From: Vibrio sp. SCSIO 43137
Lineage (GTDB): Bacteria; Pseudomonadota; Gammaproteobacteria; Enterobacterales; Vibrionaceae
Reading direction: 5' to 3'
NCBI RefSeq assembly: GCF_028201475.1
Contig: NZ_CP116384.1
Location: forward strand, 868,001 to 932,000
Length of the DNA: 64,000 bases
Below the pieces are notes generated by a model, which did not search any database, had not been told where the DNA came from, and saw nothing but the letters and a program-made list of their open reading frames with translations. The number at the start of each line of letters is the position of its first letter. The stretch's first letter is position 1. This document shows, in pieces, positions 54,274-63,715 of this stretch. A program made the translations under genes and the position numbers.

Positions 54274-54969
54274 ATGCGGTGTATGATATTAAAATCTATG
54301 CTTTTTATGCTAATGGCTCCTTCTGCATTATGTGCTGAATCCTTAACTCTGGCAACCGTCGAATGGCCTCCTTTTTATGGGCATAACCTCCATCAAAAAG
54401 GGTATGTATATGCTGTTAGCAAAGAAGCCTTTAGAAGAGCTGGTTATGATATTACTGTCGTCTTTTTACCATGGAAAAGAGCTTTAGAACTAACTCGAAT
54501 GGGCAAATATGATGGATTACTTGGCGTATACTATACCGAATCAAGAGTCTCTGATTTCGTTTTTTCTGACACAATTCTAAAGACAAGAGAGGTTTTCTAT
54601 TTTCGTTCTAGTAAACACAATAACTACCAGTCATTACAAGATTTAAGAGGCAAAGTTATAGGTGGATTAAGAGGAACTGCGCCGCTAGAAGACTTAAAAG
54701 ACTACAAACTAGATATCATAATCAATGACATTACAGATGAAGAGAGAGGCATTTTACAACTGCATGCAAAAAGAATAGATTTAATGCTAATTAATATCGA
54801 ACGTTTTAACTACTTGATGGCAAGTTCACCTTCTATTCTAGCCATCAAAGATAATTTAAAATTATCACAACTAGATTTTGATACATATTCGTTACACTGT
54901 GCAATATTAAGGTTAAAGGAAAACAGCAAATCAATTATAAAGAGATATAACAAAGAGCTAAAAAAGTAA
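54274..54969 (+). CDS. Periplasmic solute-binding protein (SBP_bac_3-like)
   Basis: A 231-residue protein with a signal peptide ending near residue 20 (ALCA). The fold starts LTLATVEWPPFYGHNLHQKGYV and continues with FLPWKRALELTRMGKYDGLLG, typical of amino-acid-type binding proteins without ABC partners. It is divergent from the chemoreceptor gene, about 155 bp apart, so the two may act together in chemotaxis. It is one of three members of this family within 8 kb, one of them broken. Confidence 0.8.
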   Translation: MRCMILKSMLFMLMAPSALCAESLTLATVEWPPFYGHNLHQKGYVYAVSKEAFRRAGYDITVVFLPWKRALELTRMGKYDGLLGVYYTESRVSDFVFSDTILKTREVFYFRSSKHNNYQSLQDLRGKVIGGLRGTAPLEDLKDYKLDIIINDITDEERGILQLHAKRIDLMLINIERFNYLMASSPSILAIKDNLKLSQLDFDTYSLHCAILRLKENSKSIIKRYNKELKK

Positions 54970-55609
54970 TATCATCTGGAAAGTATGACAATTTAATACC
55001 ATACAGCCAACCAAAACATTTACGATAAAACTCCGCAGCTTGACAGTACACCATCACATTCAAACTATATTTCTTTTCAATCATCACCAATGATTTATTT
55101 TATATAAAAACCTCACCTTATTTACTACGATATATCTTTGATAAAAGACAAATTAAAAACCATATAGTTAACAGAACAATTTTAAATCTAAAACTGAAAA
55201 ACAATGTAGCAAAAAATAATTCTATTGAAAATACCTTCTAAAGATTATTTAGCCTCATTAAAAAAGAAGAAAACTTGATCTTTAAACATGAGCGATCTTA
55301 TCAAAAAAAGAGAAAAATGTTACTTAAAACTCTATAGACAATGCAGAAAACCCTAATATTGGCGTATGAATTACTAGTGTAGTCAAAATAAAAACTCAAC
55401 TTACACTATCAATTGCATAAATACTCATAAAAATATCCGCTTAGCTTCTTCGTCAAAAACTTGGATGAAATGCATTAAGTTTTCAACTATATTTTGTTAA
55501 GGTATAATTAGTGTATTGACAGAATATAATTTTTTGTCGAATTAAAAATAAAATTCCACTCTGAGATGCATACGGATTGAATCGAAAAATTAATTAGTCT
55601 CGGAATAAT
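54970..55609. other. AT-rich intergenic region
   Basis: About 640 bp of strongly AT-rich DNA. I see no open frame of note, terminator or RNA gene; it may contain the promoter of the downstream cyclase (TTGACA near 55516). Confidence 0.4.
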
Positions 55610-56407
55610 ATGAACAAGATAGATAAATATACTGAATCCGACTCTTTAGGAAATTGGGTAACAAGGTTTGGCTATATATGTACAAAATATAGCGTTAATT
55701 TGTTATCTGCGATTTGCTCGATTACATGCATAGTAATATCAGTGTTAATAACATGGACGTCGATGATTTACTTTGATGCTCCAATGATTGAGTACGGAAT
55801 TATTGTATCGGCAATAATTCCTGCTTTGATTTCCTATCCTTCATTTTTACTTGTTTGGAGTTTGATTTTACGTTTGTATGAAGCTGAACGAAAAATGGCT
55901 GATAAAGCGAATCATGATCCATTAACACTGCTACCGAATAGGCGCTGCTTTGATGTATTTATAGACGAACTGTTAAAAGAACATCATAACAAAAAAATAA
56001 GCGGTACGCTTTTTTTAGTTGATATTGATAATTTTAAGTTATACAACGACTTTTATGGCCACCAACAAGGGGATGTTTGCTTACAAGTTGTTTCTCAGGT
56101 ATTACAACGCGAATTAAAAGGACTTTCTGGTATGATTGCCCGATATGGTGGCGAAGAATTTATTATTTTAATGTTAAACACATCTATAGAAGACTCTCAC
56201 AGATTAGGCTCTAGGTTATGTAAAGCAATATCAGAAGAGAATATTTCTCACAAAAGCAACTCTCCGATAAAATGCGTAACAGTCAGTGTTGGTGGAGCAT
56301 ACTGCAATGATCTTATTAGAGAAAAATATATTGATGGTTTACTCTCTCTAGCTGACAAACATTTATATGACTCTAAGTCTAAAGGCAGAAATAGATTTAT
56401 TATGTAG
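55610..56407 (+). CDS. Membrane diguanylate cyclase
   Basis: A 265-residue protein with two membrane helices (about 30-52 and 62-85) and a C-terminal GGDEF domain (about 100-265). Active-site features are intact: DIDNFKLYNDFYGHQQGD and RYGGEEF. The RxxD inhibitory site is not present before the signature, so product feedback may be absent. It makes c-di-GMP from two GTP. The N-terminus has almost no sensor, so input may come through the membrane helices. Neighbours are solute-binding proteins. Confidence 0.9.
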   Translation: MNKIDKYTESDSLGNWVTRFGYICTKYSVNLLSAICSITCIVISVLITWTSMIYFDAPMIEYGIIVSAIIPALISYPSFLLVWSLILRLYEAERKMADKANHDPLTLLPNRRCFDVFIDELLKEHHNKKISGTLFLVDIDNFKLYNDFYGHQQGDVCLQVVSQVLQRELKGLSGMIARYGGEEFIILMLNTSIEDSHRLGSRLCKAISEENISHKSNSPIKCVTVSVGGAYCNDLIREKYIDGLLSLADKHLYDSKSKGRNRFIM

Positions 56408-56948
56408 AACAAGACACTATAATCGATATTAAAACACGCTCACACACCTATTTACCTACATATTTATGCGAGTATAGCCCTCATATTATTTGAATCAATA
56501 ATGACAAATATGATCCTGTAATCACATTCAAAAAATCATCTATTTTCCACATCGAAATTTAAATCCAAGCGCTATTAATGGCTAAATACGACGGTTTCAC
56601 AACTCCTTACACTCAAAACCATCAGTTATTAAATTCTAACCGCATAATTATCACTTTACTATATTTCAACTAACAAAAATCCTTTGCTTGATAATTTTTG
56701 AAACCAAAAAAGTGAACTTAAGGAAATATATAAAAATAAAACCATTGAGTATAACTTAAAAAGATCATATTAATACGCTTAATGTAATAATAAAAAGTAG
56801 ATTTTTACAAACTAATATGAGATAATCTAATATTATTAGAACTATTTATACATCTTCATTGTTATATTTTTGAGTTTTTCAACAGATCAGCAATTAAAAT
56901 TTACGCTTTTCTTGCAAGAACCCCAAAAATGTTAAGCACGGTGACTTC
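56408..56948. other. AT-rich intergenic region
   Basis: About 540 bp with no supported gene, RNA or terminator. Base composition is as low in GC as in the preceding gap, consistent with foreign or eroded DNA. Confidence 0.4.
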
Positions 56949-57612
56949 ATGCGTATTTGTTCTTCAATCTTTCTCTTATTTTTTTGCACACAATACCTCT
57001 ATCCGCTAGAGAAACATTACAAGCTGTTACTTTTAATTCCCACCTTATAGTTTTTTAATTGACCATCACATTTCCAGCTACGCAACAGAAACCTTGCAAG
57101 CAGCCTTGGACGAAATGTCTCAAAACGTTACGATACAAGTCTACCCTATGTTAAGAGGCATTTATAAAGCGAAAACTTCTAAGAATGTTGTAATATATCC
57201 CCTACTTCGACTGCCGCGCCTTGAGGATGATTTTTATTGGCTTCAACAAATATCACCATCAAAGAATTTTTTATTTAAACACCACTCTAGGAACGATATA
57301 AAGATATCGCTTTTACACGAAGCAAAAAATTACAACATTGGGGTAATAAGGGGGAGTAGTCTAGCGGATACTCTTAAAGAGAACGGCTTTGAAAATGTCT
57401 TTGAAGTAACTAATGGAATACAAAATGTTCTGAAACTAACAAAAAACAGAATTGATTTACTGGCTAGCGACGAACTGATGCTCGATCATCTCATTGATAT
57501 TTATAACAAGGAAAAACCTGATAATAAATTGGATATGCGAGAATTTGTAAAAGTTAGCTATATACCTACCTATAATGATAAAATGTATATAGCGATGGGG
57601 AAAAACTCTGTT
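56949..57612 (+). pseudogene. Solute-binding protein gene, frameshifted and cut by IS3
   Basis: An ATG at 56949 starts a signal-like peptide (MRICSSIFLLFFCTQYL). The mature part is spread over other frames (SARETLQAVTFNS, then DHHISSYATETLQAALDEMS), so at least two frameshifts occurred. From about 57070 one frame runs to the IS3 end at 57612, with ETLQAALDEMSQNVTIQVYP and NRIDLLASDELM typical of SBP_bac_3 relatives. The last ~30-40 residues are missing. Confidence 0.75.
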
Positions 57613-57674
57613 TGATCCGCACCAGCAGTTTTGGACACCGAGTTAAGTGAGTACAATCACTAACGAGGTGAACC

Positions 57675-57930
57675 ATGACAAGCAAGAAAAAACGTATTAT
57701 CCATTCTCCTGAATTTAAAGCAGAAGCCCTGAAGCTAGCAGAGAAAGTGGGAGTCGCTGCAGCAGCGAGGCAGCTCTCTTTACACGAATCCCAGATCTAC
57801 AGTTGGCGTAAGGCCGCGAAGAAAGACACCAGTACCAGTCAGCGGGAAAAAGATCTAGCCGCTGAAGTCGCCAAGCTTAAAAGGCAATTGGCTGAGCAAA
57901 CTGAAGAGCTAGATATAGTAAAAAAGGCCG
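57675..57930 (+). pseudogene. IS3-family OrfA interrupted by IS30
   Basis: The first 85 codons are identical in protein sequence to OrfA at 48384-48668, up to DIVKK. Then the IS30 element begins, replacing the end of the protein with unrelated codons. The remainder (FFAKNLK-like) resumes on the far side at 59162. Confidence 0.85.
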
Positions 57931-57931
57931 A

Positions 57932-59161
57932 TGTAGATTCAAGGGATCATAGCAACACCTTTTTCAATCATGTGCGATGGTGTTTTAAATTTCAATGTTT
58001 TCCGCGGGCGTTCATTTAATTGACATGCCACCTTATTAAGGGTTTCCTGCGAGTGCAGCGATAAATTAGTTTTTTTAGGGAAGTACTGTCTAATCAGGCT
58101 ATTAGTATTCTCATTCGTTCCTCTTTGCCATGGGCATTGAGGGTCACAAAAATAAACGGGGATACCTATTTCCTTTGTCAGATCAGCGTGTTTAGCTAGT
58201 TCCATCCCTCTATCCCAAGTTAATGACTTTCGATATTCAGCAGGCATTTTTTTAAATACAGTTAATAACGCTGTATGGACTGACTCGGCGTCTTTTCCTG
58301 CAAGTTTGAGGATGATTGTGAAGCGAGATTTTCTATCTACAAGAGTGGCGATATGTGTATTCTTTGAACCTGATACAAGATCACCTTCCCAGTGACCTAC
58401 TGACTTACGATTCTCAATGTTCTTGGAACGTTCATGTATGGACACACCGTTCACAATGCTCGTGAAACTTCTATCACCGCTTCGTCGATGATGTCGGCTG
58501 TGACGCATCGGCCTACCTCTGCGTAGATGCTGAGTGAAGGAGTGATGAATAATACTTTTGGCTCGGATATACATTGATTTATAAATGGTTTCATGTGATA
58601 TCTGCATGCTTTTTCTACGTGGATATTGAACTCTCAACCAACCTGATATTTGTTCGGGAGACCACTTCAGTTCAAGTTTTGATACGACAATCCCTCTGAG
58701 TTCAGTGTTGCGTTCTAAAGCTCCAAGCTTTGGACGTTTAGCCATACGTTTTGCTCGGTTGTCTGCATTAACAGCTTTGTAATAACGACGACCTCGGTTG
58801 CGTGCAACCTCTCTCGAAATTGTTGAAGGAGAGCGGTTTAGCATGCGAGCAATAGCTCGTAGCGACATTTTGGCAGATAGAGCAACTCTGATTTCCTCTC
58901 GTTCTTCCAGAGTTAAGTGTTGCTTGTTCCTTTTTCGTGTATTGGGTTTGATGCCCCCAGTTTCACGTAATGCTGTAAATACAGTACCTGGTGCTGCGTT
59001 TAATATTCGGCCAATATCGCTATATCCAGTACCTTGTTTCCATAAATTAAATACGAGATCTTTCTCTTCTTGAGTAAACGTACGTTTTGCTCGTTTCATC
59101 ATTGGTGTCCATGCAAATCAGTATTTTAGTAAAACTGTTGCGATGACCAATTGAATCTACA
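57932..59161 (-). mobile_element. IS30-family insertion sequence
   Basis: A 1230-bp element with imperfect terminal repeats. The left end begins TGTAGATTCAAGGGATCAT and the right end, read inward, begins TGTAGATTCAATTGGTCAT; both continue to GCAACA. It sits at the end of orfA of the IS3 copy. Compared with the uninterrupted copy, the target region reads GGCCGCCACC. A clean target duplication is not obvious. Confidence 0.88.
57939..59102 (-). CDS. IS30-family transposase
   Basis: A 387-residue DDE transposase. N-terminal helix-turn-helix regions include LTLEEREEIRVALSAKMSLR and MLNRSPSTISREV, the IS30 signature. The catalytic core shows HWEGDLVSGSK, TWDRGMELAKHADL and WQRGTNENTNSLIRQYFPKK. 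The frame is full-length and intact, with its stop inside the terminal repeat, so this element may still be active. Confidence 0.95.
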   Translation of the reverse strand: MMKRAKRTFTQEEKDLVFNLWKQGTGYSDIGRILNAAPGTVFTALRETGGIKPNTRKRNKQHLTLEEREEIRVALSAKMSLRAIARMLNRSPSTISREVARNRGRRYYKAVNADNRAKRMAKRPKLGALERNTELRGIVVSKLELKWSPEQISGWLRVQYPRRKSMQISHETIYKSMYIRAKSIIHHSFTQHLRRGRPMRHSRHHRRSGDRSFTSIVNGVSIHERSKNIENRKSVGHWEGDLVSGSKNTHIATLVDRKSRFTIILKLAGKDAESVHTALLTVFKKMPAEYRKSLTWDRGMELAKHADLTKEIGIPVYFCDPQCPWQRGTNENTNSLIRQYFPKKTNLSLHSQETLNKVACQLNERPRKTLKFKTPSHMIEKGVAMIP

Positions 59162-60056
59162 GCCACCTTCTTCGCGAAAAATCTAAAGTAGATTGCTACG
59201 AATTTATGCTCGAACACTTGCCGTGCTTCAATGTTGCCCGTATGGCTAAGGTGTTCGGGGTATCTCGAAGTGGATTTTATTACTGGATTAAGCACCGCCA
59301 TAAGGCTATCCAGCGTGAGGCAAATCGCCAAGAGTTTGATACCAAGGTCAAGGAGGCGTTTGACAGCAGCAAAGGCCGAGATGGTGCGAGGCGCATTCAA
59401 AAAGAACTGGCTGAGAACGGTGATAGTCATAACGTTAAAACCATTGCAGCCAGTATGAAGCGTCAGGATTTGACTCCGAAAGCCGCACGCAAGTTTAAGT
59501 GTACAACAGACAGCAAGCATAAAATGCCTGTTGCTCCGAACCTGCTGGCTCAGGACTTGAACGCAGTGGCTCCGAATCAAAAGTGGGCGGGTGACGTCAC
59601 CTACGTTGCCACAAGCGAAGGTTGGCTGTACTTGGCGGTAATTATTGATCTTTACTCAAGACAAGTAGTCGGCTGGTCTATGGATACCAGAATGACTGCT
59701 ACGCTGGTCTGTGATGCGTTATCAATGGCCTTGTTCCGTCGCGGATTCCCTGAGCAAGTTATCGTTCACAGTGATCGAGGTAGCCAGTATTGCTCAAAAG
59801 ACTATCGAGACCTCATAACCGCTTATAATCTAAAGCAAAGTATGAGTAGAAAAGGAAACTGCTGGGACACGCTTGTGTTGAAAGCTTCTTCCATTCAATG
59901 AAAGTTGAAGCGATCCAATATGAGCCGATCATGACGCGAGACGAGATGCGTCAAGCGATCTTCGAATACATAGAGATTGATTATAATCGGACGAGAAGGC
60001 ACAGTGCTCTTGGGTATCTAAGCCCAGTTAACTTTGAACAACAAAATGTCGCTTAA
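59162..60056 (+). pseudogene. IS3-family OrfB, frameshifted
   Basis: The frame from ~59206 contains HTH_21 (VSRSGFYYWIKHRHK) and the DDE integrase core (WAGDVTYVATSEG, HSDRGSQYCS). After GNCWD one A is missing near 59865, so the frame leaves the conserved NACVESFFHSMK. The DNA continues correctly to the stop at 60054-60056. Combined with the IS30 insertion, this copy is inactive. Confidence 0.88.
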
Positions 60057-60086
60057 TGAAGTGTCCAGTCTGGCTGGAGCAGATCA

Positions 60087-60253
60087 TCTCCTTGCGGGTT
60101 CGTTTTGTTGACCGTTTCTGCCGACAGATAAGCAGATACAAGCTGTGAGTTTTTAGCTTTAATTGCCTCAAAAAGTGCACTGGTATCAGTATTAGCCAGA
60201 CACGACGTACTAATTAGCCCCCCCACCAATAGAGTCAGGTACATCTGTTTCAT
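60087..60253 (-). pseudogene. 5' fragment of an exported ankyrin-repeat-like protein
   Basis: Fifty-five codons remain before the IS3 end: a signal peptide MKQMYLTLLVGGLISTSCLA, then SALFEAIKAKNSQLVSAYL, which looks like a first ankyrin repeat. The start overlaps the stop of the upstream cyclase gene (ATGA), so it was the last gene of that operon. The rest of the gene is not found elsewhere in the window. Confidence 0.7.
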
Positions 60254-61953
60254 TTATCTTCCTTGTTATTGCAGGCTTCCCGGTAACACACTTGGTTTCG
60301 TCCCTGATCTTTAGCGAGATAAAGAGCCCTGTCTGCTTCTTTCAACAGATCACCAAAACAGTTATTCCCTTTACTGCACACAGATACCCCAATACTAACC
60401 GTACAGTGGATGTTATTTCCTTCATCCTCAAAACGATACTCGTCCACACCGCTCCTTATCCGCTCAGCAAGCAATAGTGCCTCTTTCCGGTTCGTCTCGG
60501 GTAGCAATACCGCAAACTCTTCACCTCCCAGACGAGCTACTGTATCAACTTCTCTTAACTCTTTCGTTAACAAAGTCGCAATTTGCTTTAAAACCACATC
60601 CCCCGAAAAATGACCATAGGTATCATTAATTCTCTTGAAATAATCGATGTCTAACATTAATAAGCTTAGATATTTTTTATAACGGGTACAGCGGGCAACT
60701 TCACTGCCCAGTATTTCCATAAAATGACGGCGATTACTTAAGCCGGTAAGGGAATCCTTCATTGCCACTTCATTTAACGCGGCTTCCCTCTTAATAACCT
60801 CTTTTTCGTAATAAATAAAACTTTTGGTCATATCAGTAAGTTCATCGTTACGCGTCTCAATAATATTTGCTTCCCGGCCGGCGATACGTTCTAAAATGGC
60901 TGAATTCAGATTCACCAAGCGCAATACAAGGTTATGATGAAAGTAATATATAACCCATGCGATCGAAGAGAGCAGTATGAAATAGAGAACAAACAGTGCC
61001 GAAGTCATCTTCTCAACACTGCTGTTAAGATAACTTGTTGTGTTCGCAGCATCATCAATGAGTTCATTAAACAGTGTTGTTTGCGTCGCTTTGAAATCAC
61101 TAACTACTTTTTTAGCAAAGTTTGCCCTGCTGGCACTCTCGATGGCTATTTTCACTCTTGAATGCATTAAGGCAATCAGTCCATCTGTCGCCAATAATTC
61201 GTCGTTAAGCCTTTTTTCCAGCAATAAAACATCATGCTGGTAAGGCAAAGGTATCTTGCCGGACAAACCCTTGAGTTTTTCAGCATCACTTTTCAGAGTC
61301 GATCCAACACGCTTTAATTTGTATAGTGTGGTTAACGTGCTGGATTCCCCGGCTAAACTCAGCATATTAACCGACGTGTTCACCCAATCAGTAATTAGGC
61401 TTCTGTCTGCTTCATTAATTTGATCTGAACTTAAATTATTTTTAAACGTAACAATACCTTTCATCAGTTCAAATAAATTCAGTACCTTAACCTTACTTTG
61501 TTCATTAATTTTTATTCTTCTGGCGATAAGCTGATTTAAGTCTGCCAGAACACGTTCTAATACAACCAACTCATTATTGAGTTCTTCAAATACAGTAATC
61601 TCATTTGAAAACTTAGTACGTATATTACTGCTATTTTCCTGAATACCCTTATAGGCTATACGTCGGGATGATTCTGAATTAGCTGCCGCTAAACGCTCTG
61701 TCTCCACCAATAAATTATCAAACTTACTCACATTGGATGCATCCAGTACAACCTGCGGAATGGTATCTTTAGCCAGAAGGTTCAGAGCCCCGTTAAAGCT
61801 GTATAAACTCACTAAAGTCAGGCCTGAAATGATGATCAGAGACAGAGTAATCACAGACAACCCTATTCTGACTGTGCGGGAAATACTCGTTCGGGCAATT
61901 TTCTTTTCGACTCCCCGAAATTTCAGCCTCAGCTTATTTTTGTTTAGGAACAT
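60250..61953 (-). CDS. Diguanylate cyclase with TorS-like periplasmic sensor
   Basis: A 567-residue membrane protein. Helices near 28-52 and 325-345 enclose a ~270-residue helical periplasmic domain resembling the TMAO/TorS-type sensor. A short HAMP-like region leads to an intact GGDEF domain (about 400-560) with DIDYFKRINDTYGHFSGD and RLGGEEF. The RxxD inhibitory site (REVD) is in place, so product inhibition is expected. Together with the upstream 5'-nucleotidase-like gene, 11 bp away, and the broken ankyrin gene it formed a three-gene operon. Confidence 0.9.
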   Translation of the reverse strand: MFLNKNKLRLKFRGVEKKIARTSISRTVRIGLSVITLSLIIISGLTLVSLYSFNGALNLLAKDTIPQVVLDASNVSKFDNLLVETERLAAANSESSRRIAYKGIQENSSNIRTKFSNEITVFEELNNELVVLERVLADLNQLIARRIKINEQSKVKVLNLFELMKGIVTFKNNLSSDQINEADRSLITDWVNTSVNMLSLAGESSTLTTLYKLKRVGSTLKSDAEKLKGLSGKIPLPYQHDVLLLEKRLNDELLATDGLIALMHSRVKIAIESASRANFAKKVVSDFKATQTTLFNELIDDAANTTSYLNSSVEKMTSALFVLYFILLSSIAWVIYYFHHNLVLRLVNLNSAILERIAGREANIIETRNDELTDMTKSFIYYEKEVIKREAALNEVAMKDSLTGLSNRRHFMEILGSEVARCTRYKKYLSLLMLDIDYFKRINDTYGHFSGDVVLKQIATLLTKELREVDTVARLGGEEFAVLLPETNRKEALLLAERIRSGVDEYRFEDEGNNIHCTVSIGVSVCSKGNNCFGDLLKEADRALYLAKDQGRNQVCYREACNNKEDK

Positions 61954-61964
61954 CTAAATCCTCA

Positions 61965-63458
61965 TTAGGTACTGCATTTTCGACTAATTCTACCTTCAAC
62001 TTTCGGGCTCACTTCGCTTTTTTCACTAATATAGGCCCTTACAAGCTCCCACATAATCAAGCTTACTTTTTTACTGTTCAGAGGCTGTTTGCCTTTAAAC
62101 ATAACAAATCCATCTCCGCCTCTGGCTAAATATTCTGATGTGGCGATTGTATATTGTTTATCCAGCGCAATTGGCTGGCCGCCTATGGTCACTGAGCTGA
62201 CACGCTGCCCTGCCGGAGCATCCGGGCACCAGTTGAACGTCATGCCGGATATCTGTAAAAACCTGCCTTTAACCTGCTCAACTAAGCTTAAGCCATTTTC
62301 TAAAGCAGCCAGGATATCTTGTCCGCTCGCCTGAATCAGCACGCTGGGAGGATCAAAAGGCAGCTCACTTTGAATATCTTTACGGGTTAACTCTGCTCCT
62401 GCTGCATAATCTTTATTCCCTCTTATCGAACCACCGTTAACAAGCGCTATATCGGCACTGTAATATTCGCGCAAAGCATCTGCTACCAAGTTACCAAAGG
62501 CTGTCTCCTCGGTACGGACTTTTTCGCGCTTAGAAGTAATCTTAGAGGTAACCTTACCTACCGGTGTATTCATTATTCCGTCCAGAGCAGACAAGTAATA
62601 GTCAACCTTATTTGAAAACTCTGGATCGGGTTCGAAATTATTAAGAGAGATAAGTTCTGCGTCAAATTTAGCGGTTGCGCTGTTATCGAAGTTAACTTTA
62701 ATTAGCGCCGCTTTTCCCTGTTCGGTTCCCTGATTAACAAACAAGCCACTGCCCACAGGCAAAACACTATCTTCATAGGAGTTGGAATAAAGCACCAAAT
62801 CAACCAGCTGTTTTTCTATAAGCTTTTTAAGTTGCTCTTCTTCGTGGCTGGCCATCAAAATAACCAAATCTGCCCCATCTCTACGTAAAGAACGTGCTTT
62901 ACTCCCTATAAGTTCGAAACTAGGGTCAACTGAGATGCGGTCAGGCGGGTAATTTTCCATAACCAAAGGATCTAACGCACTGAAGACACACACTTTTATA
63001 TCATGCAGCGTAAAGCACATACTCTCCTCGGTGCTTTCAAATCGCCCTCCGGTCAACGGGTCTGTAATATTGATATTGATGTAGGGAAATGCCGACTCCT
63101 GAATACGTAGTGACAGCTCATCCTCTTTAAATGCAAACTCTCTTTCATTGATGGCAACTGCATCAGGTTCCATGATGTTAAGCAGGTCAATCATATGGGT
63201 GCCCCTGTCAAACGAGGACATAAGGCTCCCCGCCAGAAAGTCTCCTCCATGCAGAAAAAGCGTATTCTTATTGGCCTGACGAGTCGCTTTAACTAATGAT
63301 TGTAAGTGTGCCAACCCGCCTACTTTGCTTTCTCTGGAGTCAACTTCAACGGTTTTCGAAACATAGACAATATTCAGCTCAGTTTCTGCAATTGTCTTAA
63401 AAGAGACGATGACCCCGATGAAAACACCCACTACAATATGCAATAAAGCTCTCTTCAT
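61965..63458 (-). CDS. Secreted 5'-nucleotidase-family protein with eroded metal site
   Basis: A 497-residue exported protein with a signal peptide ending near residue 25. It has the two-domain layout of UshA-type 5'-nucleotidases: an N-terminal calcineurin-like domain (about 27-290) and a C-terminal nucleotidase domain (about 310-490) with VNGGSIR and the stacking-region LARGGDGFVMF. In the N-terminal domain only GGD (71-73) and a lone ASH survive. The usual D-x-H, G-N-H-E and G-H-S-H motifs read VSKTVEVDS, INERE and YSNSYE. Hydrolysis is therefore doubtful; it may be a binding or sensing protein for the cyclase downstream. Confidence 0.85.
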   Translation of the reverse strand: MKRALLHIVVGVFIGVIVSFKTIAETELNIVYVSKTVEVDSRESKVGGLAHLQSLVKATRQANKNTLFLHGGDFLAGSLMSSFDRGTHMIDLLNIMEPDAVAINEREFAFKEDELSLRIQESAFPYININITDPLTGGRFESTEESMCFTLHDIKVCVFSALDPLVMENYPPDRISVDPSFELIGSKARSLRRDGADLVILMASHEEEQLKKLIEKQLVDLVLYSNSYEDSVLPVGSGLFVNQGTEQGKAALIKVNFDNSATAKFDAELISLNNFEPDPEFSNKVDYYLSALDGIMNTPVGKVTSKITSKREKVRTEETAFGNLVADALREYYSADIALVNGGSIRGNKDYAAGAELTRKDIQSELPFDPPSVLIQASGQDILAALENGLSLVEQVKGRFLQISGMTFNWCPDAPAGQRVSSVTIGGQPIALDKQYTIATSEYLARGGDGFVMFKGKQPLNSKKVSLIMWELVRAYISEKSEVSPKVEGRISRKCST

Positions 63459-63715
63459 AACTCACCTATTTTGTAACTTATAGACCCAGACAATCAATAA
63501 GATAACTTACATATTCCAAAGTTATAATATTAATCATCAGACTAGAAATCAAAAAAGTTTCATTACTATTAAAACCTATTACAGAAAAGTTAATTGCGAT
63601 AAAAGCTCATTGCAAAGCAGTGGATTTAGTCACTTATAAAAGTGTTGAATTAAAAATTTGCGCGAAGAAAGAGATAAGTAAAATATTTATATAATTTTTA
63701 TACTGTGTTAATTGG

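Larger units (their letters stand above)
57613..60086 (+). mobile_element. IS3-family element interrupted by an IS30-family element
   Basis: Ends TGATCCGCACCAGCAG... (57613) and ...CTGGAGCAGATCA (60086) are the same as in the copy at 48035-48730, in opposite orientation. Without the inserted 1.2-kb IS30 element this copy is about 1.24 kb, the full length of an IS3 relative. The orfB frame is also shifted near 59865. The genes on both sides are truncated by its ends, and no target duplication is seen. Confidence 0.9.

Noticed and set aside
47846..60086. Integrative island with attachment site at tRNA-Gly
   Set aside because: No integrase and no repeat of the tRNA 3' end downstream were found.
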